NCBI GenBank assembly: GCA_025331565.1
Contig: JAFREQ010000063.1
Location: 1,302,001-1,366,000, forward strand
DNA length: 64,000 nucleotides
Origin: Holacanthus passer
Lineage: Eukaryota; Chordata; Actinopteri; Pomacanthidae
Reading direction: 5' to 3'
Shown here: in pieces, positions 50,232 to 63,380 of the stretch
How the letters are laid out: the number at the start of each line of letters is the position of its first letter
Position numbering within the stretch: position 1 is the stretch's first letter
Position numbers and translations under genes: made by a program
The notes under the pieces: generated by a model
What the model was told of the DNA's origin: nothing
Databases searched by the model: none
Seen by the model: only the letters and a program-made list of their open reading frames with translations

Positions 50232-53200
50232 CCTGCATGTTTCAAGCATTTCCTGTTGTTTAGCCATTTGGATATCCTATCATCTGCACTCGGAGCCATG
50301 TCTGTTTCTGTTGGCTCAGCTCGGCCTCTTTCCTGAGTTGAACCGACTTGCATCAACAGTTGTTTAGCAGTGTTCTTGTATCTAAAACTAATCTTCGTGC
50401 CATGACATGGAAACATGCAGACTTAGTACAGACATAAGTTTAAACACCAATACTTTAGTCTATTTTTCTGAATAATTTTAGGAACAGTTTGTTTGCTTTT
50501 TCTCAAAGTGTAGTGTTTCCAGATTTTTTGCACCAAGCCTATTTAATTCCTGCCAACTTTCAGTTTACAATTAAGGGTATTTTCTCTTCCCTCCTTTTTT
50601 CTTTGTCACAGTTTTACTACCCAGGTGATCACTGTATTCCCCGCTTTCCACTCAGGCCCCACGACTCCAGCCTTAATAAACTCAGCATTGCCGTTGACAA
50701 TGTGTGACTTGAAAGCAGGAAATAATGGGCCCTAAACACTAAATCTTTACAGGTTATTGACCTGGGGAAAGGGAGGGAGAGTGTGTCGGGGGCCATCCAC
50801 CAACTGCTGCCATGATTTCTCTGCTCATATGGCCATTTTGGTTCACTGTATACAAAAAGCAGAACAGCGGCAGGAGGAGATGACTGGACAGATGGACAGT
50901 GAAAGGTTTTGTAATGCAGCAGACATGAGTTTCCTCAGCATCTGACAAGAATGCTTAAGCTAACATGACACTGTGTGAACGCATTGTGTGTCCAGCACGC
51001 GGCTTTTTAATGAGCAGGAGCTCAGTGTCTCCTGTTACGCTGGTAAAAGTCCCATTCATTTTGCTTTATTCTCCAGCTCCTCAGCAGTCATTTTTGCCTG
51101 CTACTGCACAAGAAGGGAAAAAACCAGGGCAACAAGTGTTGCTTGTGTCTAGATTTGGTGCAATCACCTTAAACCTCAGCCCACCCCCAGGTAGCAAACG
51201 ACAGCCAAAATGAGTTTTCCTGCCCCGATCCGGCGGCCATCTCATCCCTTCCTCTCTTGAACTATAAATGCATTTACAGCACTGTAAAGAGGATGTCAAT
51301 TGCTGGATTCCCAGCAGCTGGCAGGGCAACAGTCTGTGGTGCTCACAGGGGTAAGGGTTCAACTGCTGGTCAGAGTCTCAGGTCTGTCTGTCTGGCTTCC
51401 CAGCGCAAATAGAATAAAGCTAATATCATATTCGTTAGTTGGGTTTGTCGTACAAAGTGTCTGACATGAGGTATCTGAAAATGTAACAATCCATTTACTG
51501 AGCACATTCATGCTCTCAAGATGATGAACCCTCTTCATTGCATTGACTCCATGGTGAAGCTTTTTTTATCCCAATACTGAAAACACAAACAGCAAATTGT
51601 TCATTGCCTTGTTCTTACTGTTAGAATGAACATTTCCACCTTAAGGGGCCACTAACAGGGCTTTGGTCTCATTATTCATACACAGAAAAATGCCAAGATC
51701 TGCAAATATCAATCATTTCCAAGCATTTCCTAAAAATGTGTTGACTGCTAAATCTCCCCGGACACTCACAGTAAAGATTCACAACTGCTTCGTGGTTGTT
51801 TGAGCGGTGTTGCCAGTTTCTGTTTCATGTCAAAACGCTACTGTTGAGCAAAAGGAGCCGGTTTGAAGTTTTAGGCAGCAGAAATTGAACAGTAACGTTC
51901 GCTGGCTGCTGAAGAAATAAACAAGGCCCAGAGATGAGCTCCCTAAGAGGAATTAAAAGAGCAAAGCACGGGGAAAAAATGTCAGAGTTTGAGAGATGTT
52001 GCAGCAGCTTGTAACAGCACACTTGCGAGATAATACTTTTGAAAACACTGTGACCTCACATTGACTTGTTCTTAACAGTATTATCTGAATAAGCTGTTGT
52101 CAGTCACTTGTAGAATGCGTGAGGAGGCATCATCAGTGGAGTATTTTTCTCCTGCCTGTTGGTTTTCATTCTGGTTGCTCCGCCGTGAATGGCTTTCAGC
52201 AGATTATACATTAACCTACTACCGTACTGTACTTACTAGTTGCTGTAGATTGACCTTGAACTGAATCCATGTCAGGGTGATTCATTTAGAGCTCTGACCT
52301 TAGTTCAGCTCTGATATGAGATGAGGTTGCTGATATGATTGATCTTTTCCACATGATAATTGACGCTCATTAGTGAAAAATGTGGAGATACAGTAGATAG
52401 GAGTTAGATAGAAGTGAGCTCGCACGACCTTTTGAGGCGGGAGGCTACGTTAGCGGGCTGTTGATGGTCAGGGTGCATTGTGGGTATTGCATGCACTGGG
52501 TTTTGACAAGGAAGAACAATATGTTTAATAATAAAGACGATATCTCTAATTCATCTTTAACTGTCAATTGTGAGTCTGAGGGTGCAGCTATGAATCGGTG
52601 GAACAGTCCTGTCATACTGTTGTCGTCTTCAATGACAAGGTTTGAGGTTGGAGGATGTGTTGTAATTGTTCAGTTCCCTGTCAGACAGATCTTGAAAATG
52701 CAAAGCCCCTGCATTTACACAGCATCTTGCATAGACTCCGTATGATGATGTGCATTTTACCATCAGCTTATCTCTGGGTAAATCATTTTTTTGCTACTTA
52801 ACACAATGCACAGGTTTTGTCTATGATGCATCTTTGTGAGCAAAAACTCACAGCACTTGATGGCTCAAGGGTTAACAGGTATAAAGCATCATAGACTGCT
52901 AAACATGGATTAGATTATTTCCAGGTAGTGAAGTCTCCAAAGCTACAAGTTACACAATGCATTCATTTATTTAGACTGAAAATCAAGTTAATCTAAAGTT
53001 TAGCCTAATCTGATCAAGGCCTGAATCAGACTTTGGTAGAGTCAGCCTGCAGTAGGTCACTCGTGTCAGCATATATTTCACCAGAAGCCCACCCACCCAC
53101 CCCTGTCCAACCAGGATCTATTAATACCAGCCCCTGAGGCTTGTGAGAAATGGTCCACTTTGGCATTTTAGAGCAGCCTAACTTACTTCCTGTCTCTTCA

Positions 53201-54074
53201 CACCAGGAGAGCCCCGGGTGGTTCCTCTATGCGTCCAGCTCTTGTTTTCCTCCCTTCTTCTTCACACACATCCACGCACCCAGATGCACACACACACACA
53301 CGAATGCACACATCCACCCAAGGCCCTGAAGATAACCTCGCGTCTGTGGCCTGCAGGAGCACACGGATACATGTCAAAGCCTCATTTTCTCCTCTCTTTT
53401 TGAAAACAGAGGGGGGTTGAAAGCAAAGCTGAAAACACATGGCACCTTTCACCTCAAGGGGCAGCCGGGGAGGAGGGGAGGCCAGGGTTTGGAGAGGGTG
53501 GGGGTGTTTTGAAACACTTGGTCAGTGTCTGGCAACAGCAGGGTAATTGCTGTTACTGGACAACAAGATGGGGTTCGTGGCTGTGTGTGTTCTTACACTT
53601 TTACAACCTGGATCTGATTTTCTTTACTTTGCCTTTATTCTTACAGATATGATAAGATTTTATTTGCCATCTTCATTTCACAGACACGGGGGATGCAGCG
53701 CTGATTTTATGTCAGAGACCGTGGGGCAAACAAAAGCCATCACATGACAATAAACTTCTGCTTTAAAACCTTTCTGTGTGACACCTTTTGCACGAAGTTG
53801 TAAAATCTTCTATTCACGAATTGGTTTCTCTGCAGTGAGTTAAATATTTTCTGATTAAAAAAGACCACCTCAAACTTAATGTCTGTTATAAAAAGCCTTA
53901 GGTAATGATAACCAGATCATGTTACTGATAAAAATGTTATTGAAAAAATATCTTTGACTTGTAGTAGAAAGTGCATCTGTAGCCATGCTAGCGTCATCGT
54001 ACTGTCGTTCAGTGCGTTTGCAGACTTGTTAATTAACACAAAGTGCACCCGAGGCTTTGGCGTGATAATTGCAC

Positions 54075-54320
54075 TAGATGAAAAGTCAGGGGATCACCAA
54101 AGTTATGACAACTCATCCTGTGGGGGAAATGAATGTTTTTACCAAACAGCATGACAAAACAGCCGATATGGAACCAAATGAAAATAAAACCAAAATTGGA
54201 TCACCAAATTCATTAGGGTTTATCCTCTGGGGACCATGAATGTCTGTAAATGAAGTCATGGCAATCCACCCAGTATTTCTCAAGATATTCTAGCTTGGGC
54301 CAAAATACTGGACTGACCTA
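54075..54320. repeat. Dispersed teleost repeat with two diverged tandem units
   Basis: Unit A (54091-54136) and unit B (54198-54243) share the order GGATCACCAAA, TCATCCTSTGGGG (TTATCCTCTGGGG in B) and ATGAATGT, at the same spacing. Such AAAAGTCAGGGGATCACC units recur in many fish genomes as I recall. No coding frame. Confidence 0.6.
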
Positions 54321-54742
54321 TAAAATGAAATGGAAGAAAACGTAAAGTTAAATACAATAAACTGGATAATAATGAGAAAAGGTCGAATGTATTCCAGTCA
54401 TAAAAAGACAACTCAGAATATAACCAGGTAAAATCAGGACAAGATCTTTCGTAAACACGTGTTTTAAGAAGACACTCTCATCATTATGTCATCAGTTTCT
54501 CTCAAACCTCGCGCTTACACGACGAATCCAATACCACATTCCCAGGAGTCTGAATTTCCTTATCTCAAAAATGAGAAGTTTGGAAAGCTAAAGAAATAGT
54601 TTTAAATGATGCATGGGAGTTTGTGTCCATTTGTGTCAGCGCACGCTTCAAACCAGGTTTCTCTGACGTCAAGACAGTTTGAAAGGAAGGAGGACGGGAG
54701 AGAACGAGGTAGATGGGAGGAGGAGAGTGCAGGAAAGGAGGG

Positions 54743-54768
54743 GGAGGAGGAGGAGGAGGAGGAGGAGG
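54743..54768 (+). repeat. (GGA)n trinucleotide repeat
   Basis: Eight or so units in a purine-rich stretch spanning about 54690-54770. Confidence 0.88.
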
Positions 54769-55341
54769 GACGGATGTGTGGACTGAGATGCCCTCGATCT
54801 CCCAGGGGGCAAAAGCTCTGGAAATGGCTTCGTCGTTCAGAGAAAGTAAGGCAAAGGAGAGGGAGAAATAAACAGTGCAAGAGAACAGGGAACAGTGAGG
54901 GCAGGGAACTGTCTGTGACCTACTGGACAAACAAATTGGTTTGCTGGCAAAATGGATTAAGAGGTTGAGCTGGGCAAAAAAAACAAGGGTGACTGATGTT
55001 GCAATGTGAGCTCATCCATTTTGAAGGGGGGGCTGAGTTTAGAGGCTTCGTGTGGAAGTGTCTTGTGTATTTTCCTCGTCTCTGTGTGTGTGTGTGCATG
55101 CGAACGCTCTGCAAGTCAATATTTGTCTGCTTTGCCACGTCCCTAGACATCCCATTCGGCGCAACAGACCGTAAAGCTGTCAAATGCGACCTGAATATTC
55201 TCTGTCTTCATCTGTTTCCTCCTTTTTCTCTCCCTCCCTCTTCCTCGTGCTCGCTCGCTTCCCTTTGATTTCTTTTTCCTCTCCGTCGATAACAATATCA
55301 TCGGGAGCAAACATGTTCCTGTGCTTTTGATGGCTTGTCTA

Positions 55342-55366
55342 CCCCCACCCCCCACCCCCACCCCCC
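55342..55366 (-). repeat. Minus-strand G-quadruplex / plus-strand i-motif
   Basis: C5-A-C6-A-C5-A-C6: four long tracts with one-base loops, directly followed by ACAG|T, which resembles a 3' splice site. The sequence after that AG starts with an in-frame stop in one frame and shows no finger motif, so it is not called an exon. Confidence 0.75.
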
Positions 55367-56019
55367 ACAGTAAAGCGAGATTATCTCCTTATCTACGGCG
55401 CTGTGTTTGCTCATACCATGAAGTCATTTCAGCCTGTGTGTCTGACTGATATTTGTGAGAACCAGCCCGTGTTTTATCGTTCCTGCAACATCATCTACAT
55501 AGTACATTATGTAGCCATTATGTGTGTTTGCCCAGTACACTTAATTACTAGATACCGACTGTCACATCCATTTCTTGGTCTTATCATAGTATCAACATCC
55601 CTGACGCTTCAATCGATCGTTGCCAACCTGTCGATCGCAATCAACTGCATCATATCTTTGAGATTTTCTGTAAAATAAAAGAATTCATTCAGATCAGTTT
55701 TGCAAGCAACTCTCTCTTGATTCAGCTGTTGTGTATTATTCTTATAAAAAAATATGTCTGTTAAAACGACACATTCATAAACTGGTGGCAATTATTATCC
55801 TGATTAGGCCCCGGCAGTGCACAATGTTGTAGCACGGTGCTGTAATGATTTCCCCAACTTCGTGAATTGCGACTGTGATTTATCAGCAGGCCTCGTCTGG
55901 GAAGGTCATGGACTTTTCTCCTACAGTGACACCGGTGGTCGAACTGATAATCTTAATTCAGACCAAAGAGATTCAGCGCTGCGTTATTTGATGAGCTCAG
56001 TGCTGATTAGGGAGACGGA

Positions 56020-56655
56020 CTTCTCCAAGGTGACGTCCGGTGGTTGAGTCTCGGCAAAGTGCTGCAGCGACTTGTTGACTTGCTGCCTGATATGAAGACT
56101 TTTCTGTCGACATGAGGAACTGTCAGGTAACGTGTGGCTGCTGGACCTGAGTTTTCTGACAGATCAGAACATCAAAACTGAACACACTCAACAACGAGAC
56201 AAGACTGACACCTTCTCCACATGATAAGCGCAGGGAGTCAAGCTTGATGTTTGGACCACACATCTAAAGAACAGGAGGCTGACACACTTTCCCAACCTGG
56301 AGGAAAAAGTCACAGGCCAAAGACTTAGACACATTCATTTCCATTTATAAAGAACAGGTAGCAGCCAAATTCCAGCAGGTATTTATATGGTTGATTTGCA
56401 AAATGACATCAAGCTGAATGCCAGATCAAGGGGACAACGGCTTTTGGACTTGTCAGCAGGGAGAGTGCCAACTGTGGATTCACTTACTGTGAGACGGCAT
56501 TTTCGCAGATGAATATAATCAAAGTACAGGAGCCGCCTCACTGACAGACACCTCACAGACTGTCTCCGACTGGCTGTCTGTAGCTATGAGCCAAACTACA
56601 AAACACTCCCAGACAGGAGGCTACTCACTCTCAGCCATCACACTGGCTCGAGTGA
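56020..56655 (+). pseudogene. Decayed hAT-superfamily transposase fragment
   Basis: Collinear pieces of an hAT transposase C-terminal half appear in changing frames. A piece reading GDVRWLSLGKVLQR lies near 56028-56070. VWLLDLSFLTD lies at 56132-56164. HFPNLEEK lies near 56290. The hAT dimerisation region has CETAFSQMNIIK near 56488-56523, then a frameshift at about 56521-56525, then KYRSRLTDRHLTDCLRLAV. Stops and frameshifts separate the pieces, so it cannot encode a transposase. The DDE-bearing N-terminal part is not recognisable upstream, and no terminal repeats were located. The arrangement resembles domesticated-type hAT families (GTF2IRD2/FAM200-like C termini), but this copy is clearly dead. 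Confidence 0.8.
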
Positions 56656-57350
56656 GTAATATGGCTGCAACAGTTTTGCCTTGTGATACCGCACAAGATG
56701 GGACATAGAAATGCGCTTGGCTTAATTGCACCAAGTGAGAAATTTGTTTGCACACATTACAGTTCTACTAATGGTGAATGTAGTAACTTGCATGAAGCTT
56801 GAGAGGATAAGCATGACAGGTAAAAATAGCATTTTGTATTATCTTTTCCTTTCACTTTTAAAAAACATCAAATCTGACATTTGTTAATTCCATATATTTG
56901 ATATTTACCAAATGAGCCCAACATGTTAAGCTTTTCAGATTAATGTCATGTTCTTGTCACATACATAGACAGATATTTAGACATCACTTGAATTGTGAAA
57001 GCTTTTTTTTTAGACGGCTATTTGCCACCTGTTATTTTATGAAATCATTAGATAAATATTTCTCATAATGTCACTACACGGTAGTTTTTAAAACTGTCTT
57101 CGGTGCCAAAATATATTGTGAGAACTCTGCCCTGATGGCGTTTGATGTTGAACTCCTGCGTGTTGCCATCTGTCACACGCTTCCTGTTACACATTAAGAT
57201 TTATGTCAGCTAAAAATGCATTTGCTGAACTCTATTCCTCCGTACGAGAAGCTGGTTAAAATGACTTAAGGTAGGTCTCTCCATTGTATTCTGCACAACC
57301 TTTGTATCAATACACCTATAGCTGTGGTGACTTATTGCAGACTCAACCTG

Positions 57351-57372
57351 TGTGTGTGTGTGTGTGTGTGCG
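57351..57372 (+). repeat. (TG)n microsatellite
   Basis: Ten or so TG units. Confidence 0.9.
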
Positions 57373-57628
57373 TGAGTACATTTTATTATTTTGAGAGGCA
57401 GCCTGGCGCGGGCCCAGTCTTTTCTGAGCCTTGATAAAAACGTGCTGGTAGCATGGCGGTACACACCTACTCCACTACAGGGTACAGGCAGTACCGTGGC
57501 CTGTCCTCTCCAATTGGCAGTGTCTGTGCTGCTGTACCACTGATAAGAGGCTGGTGTAAATAAAACTGTACTGCACGGCTCGTTATAACGCTGAAGGTAG
57601 AGCGAGGCAGGGAGGGAGGGGAAGGGGG

Positions 57629-57649
57629 GAGAGAGAGAGAGAGAGAGAG
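57629..57649 (+). repeat. (GA)n microsatellite
   Basis: Ten GA units after a GGGA-rich lead. Confidence 0.9.
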
Positions 57650-60600
57650 CGTGTGGTGTCTGTACTCATTGTTCTGACAGCATACTGCGTCTGTGTGTGT
57701 GTGTGTTCCCGTGAATGTGTGCTTGTTTTGCTATTTGTATGTGAACCAGATTGAGTTTTAGATGCAGGGAATAAGGCGCCTTTACTGACACTTAATGTCA
57801 TTTCGTCCATTGCTTCACTTTTATTTTATGGTCGAAGATTAAGGAACGTGAATCTTCAGACAGTGGAAGTTATTTTTTTTTTATGGTTATGGGTATGAAT
57901 GGAAGCCCTCGCAAGTGTGGTGAAAGCAGTGTGTGTGTGTGTGTGTGGATGTGTGTGCGGGGGAGTCGGAGGGGGATGTGTGTTTATGGATTTTTGCTGT
58001 TTTTTGGTACTGAGAGTACTGTCTTACGTAAGCCATTTATGTAGGCTCAGTGAACAGCCAGGCTATGTTTTTGTTGGTGACTGCGCTTGTCTGCCTCCCT
58101 CCCTCTGTCACACTCACATGCACGTTCTCTCTTCCTAATCTGTCTGTCTGTGTGTGTGTGTGTCTCTCTCTCTCCTGCCCTGTTTACACTGTTAAAAACC
58201 ACTGAGTGAGAGTGTATTGGTCGGCCCATCGACAGATACACTGTAATTAGCCTTTTTAATTTCCCATTTAGCCTCCCTGACTCCGATCATTCAGCCACTT
58301 CCTGCAGAAATATGTGCACATACAGTAAACTGAGTCCTGCCCTGCGAGAACCGAGCCTGCACAGGAAGTAAAGTGGGGAAGAGAAAAATCAGAGCTGAGG
58401 CTTTCTTGGGTCAAGTTAACCTTCAGAAGTTCATTCTTGTGCAAAAATCGCCCGGCCAATTAGGATTTCTGCGACTTCTCAGTTGTCTTTCAATGTTTGA
58501 CCTAACTCCTGAAATTAAGTAACTTTTCAGGTCAGTGTAGCCTGTGTGCATTTTAAAGGAAACGTCTGATGAGGAAATTTCTACTCGTGACAGCTTTTTA
58601 AGCCACATGGAAACTCCAGCTTCATTCTAACAAAGCGTTAAAAGAATCATCAGATTAAACTTTGTCATCACAGATTCGACATAGACCAGGATGCACACAC
58701 CACCATTTTTTGAGAGTGTGCATAAATTTTACACGGTCACATTTGTTTGAGAGGCACAATCTGGTAGAAACAGAGACCCCCTGCAGTTCTCGACACAGCA
58801 GGTCCAGACTCACAGTTTTACATGTACGCATGCACAAGTTTTAAAGATAGAGAATTGCTAATGGCAATATTGGAATTTACAGTAAAACTAGAATCAGGTA
58901 AATCAGGAAATCAATTGCAAGCATTTCTATGCCAAATGTTAGCCCAGTCGAAACCAGCCCGAGCAGACAGAAGTGCACATTGAGAGCATGTAGCTAACTT
59001 GGTTGATCCCAAACTTTCACACAAGACACAACTTTGCGAGCTCAAACTTCATGTTACGTTCACCAGCAACAACCAGACGACAGTTGTGGCTGATACATTT
59101 TATTATAAAAAAAGTACAGGTAAATTCCACAGGTTGACCACAGTGTTGTCATAAAGACGCCAGAGCTGTTTGCTCATGTTGTTTTTATGTGCGATCTGTT
59201 GTCCAGAGTTGAATTTGGTATTTTATGTATGACAGCAGGCTTTTTCTCTTGGAACAGTCGAGCTCTATTGTTGAGGCTTTTCTCAATGCGGAAGCTCTGA
59301 AGCAGGGATTTTTTTGTGTAATGAATGCTAAACGGTGTCATGCCATCTCATGCAGGCGAGCATGTGAGACCATTTGACAACTGATTTTGGTGACTACATG
59401 GCAGGAAACAGAAGGTCTCTGCATGATTTTGCTGATTTCCTGAAAAAATGCATGTTCAATTCTTCCTTTTCTGGTTTTTAAAGGCCACATTTACACTTAA
59501 TATCAGTAACATGTTTAAGTGGCCAAACGAGGTAATTTAATGCACGTGCTGCAATGGGAAGATTTGTGGCTTCATGAGATTACGAAATGACCAGCGGTTG
59601 TTAAAGAAGAAACACAGTTTTTCACTTTATCTCCTATGCAGTGTGAAATGTTTAGCTCTAGTATCAACATGGTGACCTACTTTTTGTGTGTCGCTATGAG
59701 CAAAGACAGGCTCTCTAACTCTTATGTTTAATTCTGCGATTGTCTTTGATGAAAGATTCTGTTTAGACTGCGATCCCCAAGGGAGGACATCTGTTGCAAA
59801 CTTAGCATATATGCTCTACCTGTGAAAGAAAGTAGGTTGAAACAACAAGTGTCAAGTGTGAGTGTGGGCATGCAGCAGCAAAAATATTTAGTCTTGCACA
59901 GGAGATAAAGAAAAGCAGAAGTATCACCCCAAACAAACAGAGCCTTTCTCTGTGTCTGACATATTCTTTTGAATGAGAAGAGCTTCTGAATGGCGGCATT
60001 ATGAGATCACATAGCTGAGCTGGATGATGTGAGTGTGGTGATGGTGTGTGTTATCACACCCACAAACTCCCAAATGGGCACTGGGCTTACGTTTCCTCCG
60101 GTCTCTGCATCATAACGTAACGATGGTTTGCATTTGCGACTCAGGTTCCACGCACACTTGAAATGAGTGTAATAGCAAATAGGACAATGCACCATTGCAC
60201 ACCACATTATTTAAGGAAATGGGAGAATGAGCACTTAGCATGTCAGAGGAAATTACAGGCGAGGGAATGCACCATCACTTCCCTGTGAGGCCTGCTCAGT
60301 GGGCTAATCCACAATCCTCATCACGTCTAAATGTTGCCACTGTTGGGGGAAGCCCACAGCAGTTAACTTTAAGTGAAACACTCTTGAATAATGCCAAGGA
60401 AGTGGTTAGAGTACCTAGAGTCAACTAGACCCAACAGTAATCACAAGTTTTATTTATAGAGCACTTTTACAACAGAGGAACAAAGATTTACAACATGAAC
60501 AAAAATGTGAATTATAGGATTGTGGCATTGGTTTATTTTAATTTTTCTTCAAAAAATTGCTCATTATGATGGAATTGACAGTAAAACTATATCAGGTGTA

Positions 60601-60966
60601 ATGAATGCATGCACACATTGTCATTGCCAGCCAATCCGCAGATAGATTACAGTGAGACGTCTCTCTCTGCCAATCATATCTATGCCAGTCAAAAACAACA
60701 TAATCAAAGTATGTATGGTGAATAATAAATAATACACCTCACCTATGAATGGTTAATGTTCTTCAGTGTGGTGTTTTATATGATGTGCTCTGTGATTGCT
60801 TTCTACTAATAAATTAAACATGCTAAAAATAATACGAGTAGGATTTGGTGAGTTGGCTTGAAATTTCTGTCATGGATTAGTCAGACTGCCAACGTTGGCT
60901 AGACTAACAATGGCCATGTTATCTAAGGCTAGCTCTAATATTAGCGTTGGGTAAGGATATATGAAA

Positions 60967-60983
60967 TGACAGACAGACAGACA
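60967..60983 (+). repeat. (GACA)4 tetranucleotide repeat
   Basis: Four GACA units. Confidence 0.8.
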
Positions 60984-61556
60984 AATCTGGAACTTCATGC
61001 ATACCAATAAAAAAAGAATTGCAACCAAATGTGCACCAGTGCCCCCGGTGGAAGAGTTAGTCTTCTACGTTTACACCCAGAACTCATGAACTTAATTGCT
61101 AATGTTTCCGTACATTCCTGCTAATCTCACAGGACAAAGCCCATTTAAAAAAAAGGAAACTACTGCAAAAGCTGAAGTTAATGTAAAACTACACAATTTG
61201 CCTTTTCAGGAAACCAAGAAACCTGATCTACCGCCTTGTACACACTTTCAGCTCACACTTGCAGTTTGAACTAGTTTTTCTAGTTTACTTTACAAGGAAG
61301 CCTGTAAAGACAGATCAGGTTTACAGTATATACGGGACCGTTATATTACTCTGTGCTCCCAGGCTTTGCAGGAAGTTTACTTGATTGGCAGGGAGCCCTC
61401 TCTCGGCTTCTTCTCCTTTACAGCCCTTTATGAAATAACTGAGCCACAATGCACTGCAACAACAGTTGTGCAATATTTCAGAGAGGGAAGCGAAAAGGGA
61501 AGCGGCTTCATTGGCATGTGGCACCTGATCACCACCCCTTCCTCACCTCCCAGCAT

Positions 61557-61588
61557 GCACACACACACACACACATACACACACACAC
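61557..61588 (+). repeat. (CA)n microsatellite with one TA break
   Basis: CA run interrupted once by ATACAC. Confidence 0.92.
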
Positions 61589-62929
61589 CAACTCAGCATG
61601 GGTTGTGCAACTTTTATTATGTCAGCTAAGGCCTTTATCTGTGGTAATGTGACACAGGACTCCCCACTAACAGCGTAGACAGTAGACTGCGGAAGTCTGG
61701 AGGTTATTATTTTTTTTCTCTTTGGCTTTTTAATTTTATGATACTTCATTTTTATTTACTTCGCATTACCAAATCATTCCTGTCTTTCCTGGTGAGCAGC
61801 AAGAGGATGCAACCATTTAATGCTGCTTTTGTGCAAATAAAAATCTTGCTCAGTCAAATTAAAGATCAGGTTTGTATTAATGTTGTCTTTAGATTGAAGA
61901 GTGTAATTTTGAATGGGCCCCTGATGAGAGTGTCGTTTTTTTGTTCGCGGAGAACACATGTGACAAGAGTAACAGCTGATGTCAAGTGTGTGTCTCCTCT
62001 GTCTCGGTTTCCCCGTCTTTCCTAACTAACAAGTTCACCCTCTTGCGATCAAAGGGGCCTCAAGATTTATCACTTTAATTTGGCAGTGAAAATGGCTGAT
62101 GGCGGCTGTTACCAAGCGGAGGGCCCCCTGTTAGCACTTAGCTGGCTAACTAGAGTGACGGGCATCTGGCTGGGTGGCTGCCTGGCTGTGTGTACCCCGG
62201 GTTCCTGTGCTCCCACTCTTCCTCCCCCCTTTGCCCCACGGTGACCTCACACAACTCCATTCTCCTTGAAGCAAGGCACCATGCAGGCATTTCCTGACAA
62301 TTTATGTCCTTGTGCCACAAGCAGGGGCATGCCCTGCACTAAAATCCTATCCCTGGCCCATTTAGCACACGCCTCTTGGCCTCCCAGAAGACTGGTTATA
62401 GTGTTGCTGCGCTGTCTGTGAGGCGGAGTCATTAACTTGTAGTAACCATGCCAGTGTTAAGCTGATTTACTACTAATCACCTATATTTTACAGTACTGCA
62501 AAACAAAGTGGTGAGTGTGTTTTTGTTACCTTCCAGGCAGCCATTGGCGTCCGTTCATTTCTGTAACCAGATTAGATTATATAGTTATCATGAAACTTAG
62601 TTGTTGCATGATATTCAGTGCAATGGACAAGTCATTTTCAAGCAAGTTTTAGTTCATTAAACATTGATTTTCATAGATTATGGAAAATAGTTTAGCCTGG
62701 TTGCAACCTGCAAAATAGGAAGTCTAAGACACTACATGTTTGGGAAATGGTCAGCAGTAATGTTGAGTTTGCACATGTGCATGTGGTGGATGGACTGAAA
62801 ACACAATGTGAGCCTTTAAAGAATATGCTGTTCAAGTGAAAGCAGTAATGTGTATCTAATTTGAGCATTGATATTAGTCTATTAGTAGCACATGATGAAG
62901 TCGGGGTTGTACTTGTATGGTCATAAAAT

Positions 62930-63380
62930 TGTCCCAGTTGGTCCCTGCAAGCACAATCAATAAGCTCGAATCAATATGACGGAAGGAGTCCGGCGCGGGT
63001 TAGCAGAGCAACTGTACCATGTAAAAAGTAATAATTGCAGTTGATCCAACAATGATGAATCAGGGAGTTAAAGAAGCAACAGAGGTACGAAGTGATTAAT
63101 GCAAATGAGGGACATCAGTGGGTGTGTTGGGGGATTCTGTCTACATCTCCACTACATGTCTTGTTCTCCAAAGGTTAAGTGGCTGCTTTTGCCAGCTAAT
63201 TCGGCCATATGCTCATCTGTGCATTTGACAGTGGCGCGCCATACGCTCACACTACAAATTATGCCTCTTGAATATGCAGCCAATTAAAAAGGACATTGCT
63301 CACCAGCTCGGTCTATTTAGCCGAAAGTTGTTAAATGGAAATAAATCTTGTGATATCGCTGACGAATTTAGGATGTGCTG
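62930..63380. promoter_or_regulatory. Candidate conserved non-coding element with octamer motif
   Basis: Complex, repeat-free block containing a perfect POU octamer, ATGCAAAT (63099-63106), preceded by GTGATTA. It resembles developmental enhancer sequence, but conservation cannot be judged here. Confidence 0.22.
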
